A model generated the notes under the pieces. The model had not been told where the DNA came from. It saw only the letters and a list, made by a program, of their open reading frames with translations, and did no database searches. A program made the position numbers and the translations under genes. Of a stretch of DNA of 64,000 bases, positions 57,003 to 64,000 are shown piece by piece. Location of the stretch: assembly GCF_036884655.1 (NCBI RefSeq), contig NC_088356.1:11948001-12012000 (forward strand), written 5' to 3'. Position 1 is the stretch's first letter; each line of letters begins with the position of its first letter. The stretch is from Musa acuminata AAA Group. Taxonomy: Eukaryota; Streptophyta; Magnoliopsida; Zingiberales; Musaceae.

Positions 57003-58741
57003 TTCTGAAACTGAACTGAACACTCTGGTTCGACTGAAATTAGGGCTCCGTCGGGCTATGCACAGCACTGGGCTGAGCATAAGATTCATTCATGAATTCA
57101 AATATAAATAGCTATTTTTTTTCTTAATTTTAAAAATCGATAATTCATTGATATTTATGGTTAAAAACTAATGAAATAATTGCATATTATATTAGATACA
57201 AGATGATCAGAATTATAATTTAAAACTAGATTTTAAACAAGTAATGAATCATAGATCTCATATATTTCAATCTAAACTTTTAAAATAGTACATAAAAAAC
57301 TACAGAAAATTTATTATAAAATCTAGACCCAATTATATAACTTTTTATGATAAACGAGAATCTCAAAATTACTATAAGGATGAAATGGGAAGAGTCAGAG
57401 AAATAAACTCGTGCTTCCTAATTGATATAAAATATTTTTCTATTTAAATTCATAATTTAAATGAATTTAAATTATTTGATGATTACATTCCTCCCTTCAT
57501 TTTTATATCATAAAATCTTAATATGATACCATAGAAGATGTTATCTTCTTGTACATTTTTTTTCTTTTTCAACAAGTACACAAAACATGATATACTTTCC
57601 ACATAACATTTCAAGGTAATATATAGTTAATTGATTTTATTTAATTTAAATTTTAAATATATCTTAAATGGCATGGTCTAATAGTTAATGAAATCAAGTG
57701 ACTCCTATTGAATATGAATATCACGATTAGTCTTTCATAATATAATTCAAAATGATTCATGTAATTTATCTTATTAATACATATCATATTTATCCATAAT
57801 ATATAGATAGATGAATATAAGCATGATAAAAATAAATAAATAATTTTAATTATATAAAAATAAATCCAATTATAATATCTATTCAAGCATACATCAATCT
57901 TTTATAGGTTGCTCATAAATCCATACATAAGAATATGTTTTGTCAAATATCTTAGGCTCTAAAGTAATTCTTTTTATTGATAAAAAGAATAGAAGATAAG
58001 AATAATTATTGAAGAAGCTTTATTAAAGAAGTGAAAAAGTTTAAATACATTAACATATCCTCTCCTACGCCGATGAGGAAGATAGATTGGCTGTAGCTGG
58101 TCGCTGGCCGAAGGAAGGATTTCTCAATGGAGGATTTTCCTCAATAGAATAGAGTGATTTCCTCGTATAGTTTGAGAAATCTTATCTTCTATCATTTATA
58201 ACCATTAAATACCTTATATCAATATGTTTAAACTTATTATTGGAATAAAAAAGAGAGTGACGTGGTGATAAGAGTGAAGTTATGATAAATCAAGCAGCCC
58301 GAGCTTAGTGTTCAAAAAGTTTCTCTGTAATTATGTGAATAATTTTTTTTTTTTTTCAAGAAGCAATCTAGATCTTTCTTCTTCTCTCTAAGTCCTCTTT
58401 TATTCAGTGTCTCTATCAATCATTATGCAAAGAGTGAATCTACTAGGAGAACAATAAGATCATTAAATTCTTTACCCAAATATATCATAAAGTGTTATTA
58501 ACTTGACCTAATCCTTTTACTATGATAAGATCAAATTTGGAGACCAAATTTTTTTTAAGAGAGAAGGAATGTAATCAGCAAATAATTTACATTTAGAATG
58601 AATCTGAATTTAAATATAAAAGATATATTTTATATTAATTAGGGTATGTATGATTCTTTTTTAAGTTGATTTCGATGATAATATATCTTTAAAAAAAAGT
58701 TGGAATCTTTATGAGACTCCTAGCCCAAATTATGAAACAAG

Positions 58742-58825
58742 AAATAATTAGTTTTATATGTTTCCTAATTCATAAAAGTTGGAAACAAATTTTACGAATT
58801 AGGAAACACATAAAATTAATTATTT
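58742..58825. repeat. Hairpin with 36-bp arms and 12-base loop
   Basis: Arm 58742-58777 pairs with 58790-58825 at about 33 of 36 positions. AGACTCCTARCCCAAAT occurs as a direct repeat on both sides (about 58715 and 58834). It may be a tiny transposon relic or an RNA hairpin. Confidence 0.8.
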
Positions 58826-59912
58826 AATTATTCTAGACTCCTAACCCAAATAGGAACCTCTCCCTCTCCTATTCAACGAGAGGTAGAGTCGCCTCCCTAT
58901 TCATCAATAAGGAGCATGAGCTAGAGAGAGATAAATTCTCCGACTCTTTTAGATTTTTAATTATTATGTTAGTTTCACATTTTTAGCATTTAGAAGTTAT
59001 ATAATATGATTTAGATTAATTATTATTTTTTTTAAAATTGTTGACTTACTATTTGATATTTTTAGTTCAGAATATATAAAATCCATGATTTAGAAAGGGT
59101 TAGAAATCTTGTTTTAGATTAATATCTAATCTTAGTTTACTCTTTATCCATCTCATAAAAAGTTATCTAATTTTTATTTATAAATTCTTAAAATGGACTA
59201 AGTCTTATATTATTTATAAGAGATTGACGAGTTTATTATTGTTAACTCGTGTCTAAATATTTTGAGCCCGTGGTTCATGCTCAATGAAATTAATATATCA
59301 ATAAGGTATAATTACAACAAACTATTAACTTAGTGATACCAAATATTATCTTACTCTTGATTAAATCAAACTCACATATATTTTTTTTTCCTTTTTTTGT
59401 TCTTAATAGAATTCTACAAATCATAAAACGATAATTTTAATTATGTAAACAAACTCAAAATAAACATGTAAAATGCTAACTTTCATGATTAATTTAATCA
59501 GAATAAATATGTGATTAATAAGATTCGAAAACTATTTTCTATGAATTAAGATGTCAAAAAACTAGTATTTTAAATTTAAAAATAAATAAATATCGAATAA
59601 TTCAGGAAAAAAGAATCGTATGAGAACAAAATCTTAATTTAAAACTAGAATTTTAAATAATTAACAAAAGATTGATTCCATATATTTGAATCTTAGAAGT
59701 ACTAAATGCAGTGGAAGTTGCACTTCCTGTTGCGCTTAAACATGTATGTTCAAAGCAGTTCGTTTGTCTTCATGGATTTCTCTTGGTCGGAGGGATCTGT
59801 CTTCTCTGCCATCTTCCCATCATCAGCTAATTTCTGCTGCTACTCTTTCCTTATCCTTCTCTCATCCTCCTCATCCTCCTCGTCCTTCGTTAGACGTCGG
59901 TATCTAAATGAA

Positions 59913-60715
59913 ATATGCTGGTGTGAGGGACAGTTCGACACCCTGAAGACATGTAAGTGCATGTACCAAAATATAATTGTCAATATTGATACTTAGTCAT
60001 CAACTAACCTCAATAATCATCATTTCTTCTGCTTCTTCCTTTCCATCTTCCACTCTTTAGTCACTCCCTCTAAGGGTTGCTGCGATATGCAAAAAAAAAA
60101 AGAAGAATACCGGAAGAAGAGGGAGTCGCAGATGGAAGCCGTGGCTTGAGGACTGCGATCCTTCCTTCACTTTGAGGTGGTGGAGTGGGGGAATCATTCC
60201 TTCGTTTCGATGTTCTATCACAGACCATCGTCTAAAAAATGCCATATATTAAGAATGTGAAGAAGGACGCGACTCGCTCGAACCGAGTCAAATCTCGATC
60301 TCGACCACCGAAGAAGGATGCAACTCATTGAAACCAAGTCAAAAATCTCAGTCGTCGAAGCAAATGACGACTTGAAAGAAACCTGATTGCCATCGGATTC
60401 CTCCCCTCCACTGCCTCAAAACGAAGGAAGGATGGCAGCCCCCGATCCTATGGGGCGCAGCACCTTTCAGTCATCCCAAAGCCAGCCTTCCTCAAATTGA
60501 GACTCCCTCTTCTTCTCGCATATATATTTTTTTCTATCGCAGCAATCCTGCTCCTCCTCTCTCCTGGAGAGGGAGAGATTAAGGAGTGGAAGAAGTGATG
60601 ATGATTATTGAGGTTAGCTGATGACTAAATGTTAATATTGACAATTATTTTCGGTGCATGTCGTCACTAAAATTCATGTCTTTGAGGTGTGAAACTATCC
60701 CTCACGTCAGCATGT
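59913..60715. mobile_element. Foldback-type element with 215-bp inverted arms
   Basis: The left arm (59913-60127) and right arm (60501-60715) are equal in length and align as inverted repeats along their course. Shared text includes AATAATTGTCAATATT, TAGTCATCA, CTAACCTCAATAATCATCAT, ATTGCTGCGATA and GAAGAAGAGGGAGTC. The 373-bp middle has no gene. Arms this long without a transposase suggest a non-autonomous DNA transposon (foldback or MULE-like); the family is not determined. Confidence 0.75.
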
Positions 60716-62287
60716 CCACCGGGAATCTCTACAATCGATTATGATGCACTCTCTCGTTTGGAGGATCGAAAGATCGGAGCCGAACGTAATAGATGATTGT
60801 ATCATCTACCAAGTCGGCCTCTAGATTTTTATGAACATCGTTTATCTTTGTACAGATGATCGCGCATCATTTATGCAGGTGTCCAAGAATGGCATTGGCC
60901 TCCGCTAACGAGGGGAATAAAGACGCTTCATTCAAATGGTCTATAAGATTAATTATTAGTTATGATAAGATTAAGTGCCTAAAAATAATAATTAATATAT
61001 ATATTTTTTATAATAAAATTTATTATATTATATTAAATGACACTTGGCGTTATATATGGATCGAAATCTAAAATATGATACTGAGTATAATAGTCTACTC
61101 CTCGATTCAGATGTGTCAACACGATTAGAATTAAAATTCTTCGGATGCATTTATTTGGAGTTTTTTTTTATTTTATATGTCAATTTGATGGGTAACATAG
61201 TAATAAGTTTATAAATCCCAAATACTTATCTATTTACTCAAATTTTATGAATTAATTTATTTGATTTACACACTGTTTTGATGGAATAAAAAAGAAAACT
61301 TTGTATATAAACAAATATAAGCAGAACGTAACAGATATTAAACAAAAATCACAATCAAATAGGATACCAAGATTTACGTGAAAGACCCCTTCAATATGAA
61401 TGGTAAAAACTATGAGGCAAGCTAGAGAAAATTTATTATAAGAATAATGAATATACAAATCTCAAAGTATCTTGTCCAAAACTCAAGCAACAATAACAAA
61501 AGAATAACTCGGATACAAGGATTATATCACTATGTATAATATCCAAATTTTTTCTAAAGTGATCGCAATAAGAATTTACTATAAATTTGATCTAACCTGA
61601 GATAAGAATATTACGTGAATGATTGAAAATAGTATTTGCGTTGTCTTTGTCTTCTTCCCTTTATTCGTTTTTCTACCCTCAATTGCTATTGTTACTTATC
61701 TCTTTTTCATAGTCATAGCTACCCCTTTTTCTATCTTAGCTGCCACACTTCTTAATTAAAAGAGTTAGAACTTAGGTTAAATGAGACAAAAAAATATTAA
61801 AATAAATTATGAAATATTAAAGCCCACCCTAAGTTGAATAATGGGTCATTTGTCCAACTTGGGATGTCCAATTAAGATATATAGCCGATCGTATAAGCTT
61901 ATTGAAACTAAAATGAGCATCCATTGTTTTATGTAAAAGAAAAAAAGATTAATTTCAGTGCAACTATCCACACGCTCCATATACAAAATGCAAAACAAAA
62001 ACACTTTTTTTCTTTCGGCATACAATTCAGAATTTGCTGATTAGGTCAAAAATACATGCATGCAACTTTGACTTACCAAACATGTCATTTGGACCAGATC
62101 CATATATATATATATATATATATATATCTTTGTTTTTAAATCATGTTTTTTTGATATTGCTAAAAAAAATATCTGTATTCCATTTATTTATGGACAATTA
62201 GAACCAAGCAATTCCTTATCACAAATAAATTATATTCCTTGGCAGTAGACTCTCTCTCTCTCTCTCTCTTGCCTTTGGAAAGATACA

Positions 62288-62560
62288 GCAGCAGTGTGCA
62301 ACCTCAAATAGTGAAAGTTTCTTGTTTTCGTCTTCTAAATCTGCAGTTCTTCTCAACCAGGATCTGCCTGAGTTGCAACGGATCGAAACAAGACATGATC
62401 AAAGCCTGCATCTGCTGAGATGCAACGAACGGAAACAAAAACAAAGTCAGATGGCACTTCTTATTCATTGTTGTCTGTGCAAAGTAGAGCAGCTTGCAGC
62501 CTCAAACAGTGTCTTGTAATCTTTGTTCTAAGCTGCAATGCTTCCGCATCAGGACCCGGC
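62288..62560 (+). repeat. Diverged duplication, about 80 bp, copies about 200 bp apart
   Basis: Segments 62288-62366 and 62487-62560 both contain GCARCCTCAAAYAGTG, a CTTGT...TCT core and CYGCA.T.CTTC.. text in the same order. Together with the DNA between them they may be an old tandem duplication. No gene is recognised. Confidence 0.5.
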
Positions 62561-63552
62561 CATGAAGCAAGCAAATCAACAACGTCAACTAGTGAAGCAT
62601 CTCACGTTCTGCTCTTACTCAACAGGTGCCAATCTTTTCCGGAGGAAGCTCTTTGTCTGCATTTTGGTTCTCTCTCTTGCCAACTCTGATTGGCTCTGCC
62701 TGCAGTGGACACGTTAACATCAAGCTAAAAAGGCCGGTGATCTAATCCATCTACTATGAGTGAAGAGAAAAGGAGATGCAGATGAGGTCTTATACATATC
62801 AATCATTTCCCTGTCTCATGAGCAGGAAAAAATGATACGGATTGCAGGTGGAGTCTCAGAGATTTTGTGTGGGTGCACCGGCCGGTAGACTAGCTAAATA
62901 TGGACAAGAAAATTGGCCATCTTCTTCATATATGTTTAGGAGAAAAGCATGGAACAGTGAAACCAATACAATTCAACTCGAAAGCTGCATTTTTTATCCT
63001 TCTAGATATTTGATTAGATCGATTTGATCTTATAGATTTTTTTGCCAAGATCTAACTGATATTTATTTTTTGGCAAATTATGTGATACAGAATCACCAAA
63101 TCATTCTTGCAAGCAAAAAAGAAAAAAAAAATCATTGTTGAGATGCCTCAACCAGTCACTATCACCTATCCTTGTCTTTAAGAAATAGATAAGACATGAA
63201 TACCATGCTGAGGTGGTTTAAAAATGGAAGACACAACCATATCTTCAACCACAATAATAAATCGCTTGTCTTATTTTATTAATTTGTTGAAATACCCAAT
63301 GTTGTCATCCTATCAACAATGCAAGACATTGGCATATCTGAAGGAATAAACAAAGAATAAGAATGGCTTCTTCCCATCTTTACCTACCATTATTAATTCA
63401 ACATAAAGACCTATGTGGGGCTTTGGCTTTGTTGTGGCTGTGGATTCCCTCTCCAGCACCTGTTGCTTGATGGAGAGTGTCCATCTCCACCCCCAAAAAG
63501 GACAGTTTTTGTAGCAGGAATACGAACACTAGCATGGCATTTTCTTTTGTGA

Positions 63553-63595
<43 letters not shown>

Positions 63596-64000
63596 CAATC
63601 TAAATGCCATATGAGATTCCACGATGCACTCAGCTTCAAGCATAAAGTCATCGAATTATTAGAGGAGGTACTGCAGCTTTTCTGCTAAGAGAATTGACTG
63701 TGTTCCCTGTGAGAATGACCAAATTACTTTTCATTCATTTAGCATATAACTATTCCAAAGCACAACAAGTGCTCTAAATTATGTACCAAACAGAATATGC
63801 CATATGCCAGTTTGCATTAAATATAATCCTAAAGCATATAACTCTAGTCCTAAAAGATGTGTCCATGCAGTGCACATAAGAAAAAGCACAAGTATATAAG
63901 CTTATATCTTCAATTATTATGTCTGCGTTTTTTGAGGCAAGGATGAAAGTGTCAAGAAAAGAAGGCACTGGATATCTTAACCTACTAAGTCTCCATTAAT

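Larger units (their letters stand above)
57008..64000. other. AT-rich intergenic tail, no gene supported
   Basis: No frame here looks like a real protein. The region holds a hairpin (58742-58825), a large foldback element (59913-60715), microsatellites (TA at 62102-62127, CT at 62249-62269, GT/GA at 63549-63595), a diverged duplication (62288-62560) and a block at about 61265-61620 whose text resembles a decayed copia LTR (AGATTTACGTGAAAGACCCC) but has no identified partner. Confidence 0.6.

Noticed and set aside
61265..61620. Possible solo copia LTR
   Set aside because: Wording is similar to copia LTRs, but I could not find both ends or a target-site duplication, so it is mentioned only in the intergenic entry.

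Overview
The window is a stretch of nuclear genome from a flowering plant. The evidence is spliced plant genes with GT/AG introns, plant-only gene families (NAC, ARF, PAL), a miR160 target site, and AT-rich intergenic DNA packed with LTR retrotransposons primed by initiator-tRNA-Met. The very GC-rich third positions of the PAL gene suggest a monocot. The mix of genes and the long SIRE/Maximus-type LTR would fit a banana-like (Zingiberales) genome, but that placement is inference.

Layout: 1-2.2 kb is upstream DNA. A NAC transcription factor with three exons lies at 2.25-3.35 kb (+). A decayed Ty1/copia element with two LTRs (3.73-9.48 kb, on the minus strand) follows, then AT-rich repeats. A two-exon gene for a small secreted protein of unknown function is at 11.1-13.5 kb (+); its intron carries a 0.32 kb tandem duplication. 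After about 4 kb of AT-rich DNA comes a second copia element (17.47-21.06 kb, minus), internally deleted. Next are two minus-strand metabolic genes in tandem: phenylalanine ammonia-lyase (22.05-24.50 kb) and, about 0.5 kb upstream of it, a tiny split gene for the small subunit of serine palmitoyltransferase (25.03-25.91 kb). A 14-exon gene for a macro-domain plus CRAL-TRIO (GDAP2-like) protein fills 27.8-36.05 kb (+). A class C auxin response factor with a near-perfect miR160 site is at 41.4-44.97 kb (+).

The right third is mostly mobile DNA. A gag/pol-less LTR element (45.25-49.04 kb, +) sits directly behind the ARF gene. A SIRE/Maximus-like element with only a damaged gag (50.33-57.00 kb, minus) has a perfect 5-bp target-site duplication and a palindromic minisatellite in its LTR. 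An AT-rich tail (57-64 kb) contains a 215-bp-arm foldback element and a hairpin but no gene that I can support.

The genes are unrelated in pathway: two transcription factors (NAC; ARF/auxin), phenylpropanoid entry (PAL), sphingolipid synthesis (ssSPT), an ADP-ribose/lipid-type fusion protein and a secreted protein. I see no operon-like logic and no clearly new biological system. The most interesting items are the recovered ssSPT microgene, the secreted-protein gene of unknown function, the palindrome array whose copy number differs between two LTRs of one element, the foldback element, the tandem repeat in the ARF promoter, and the concentration of G-to-A/C-to-T lesions in retroelement catalytic sites.
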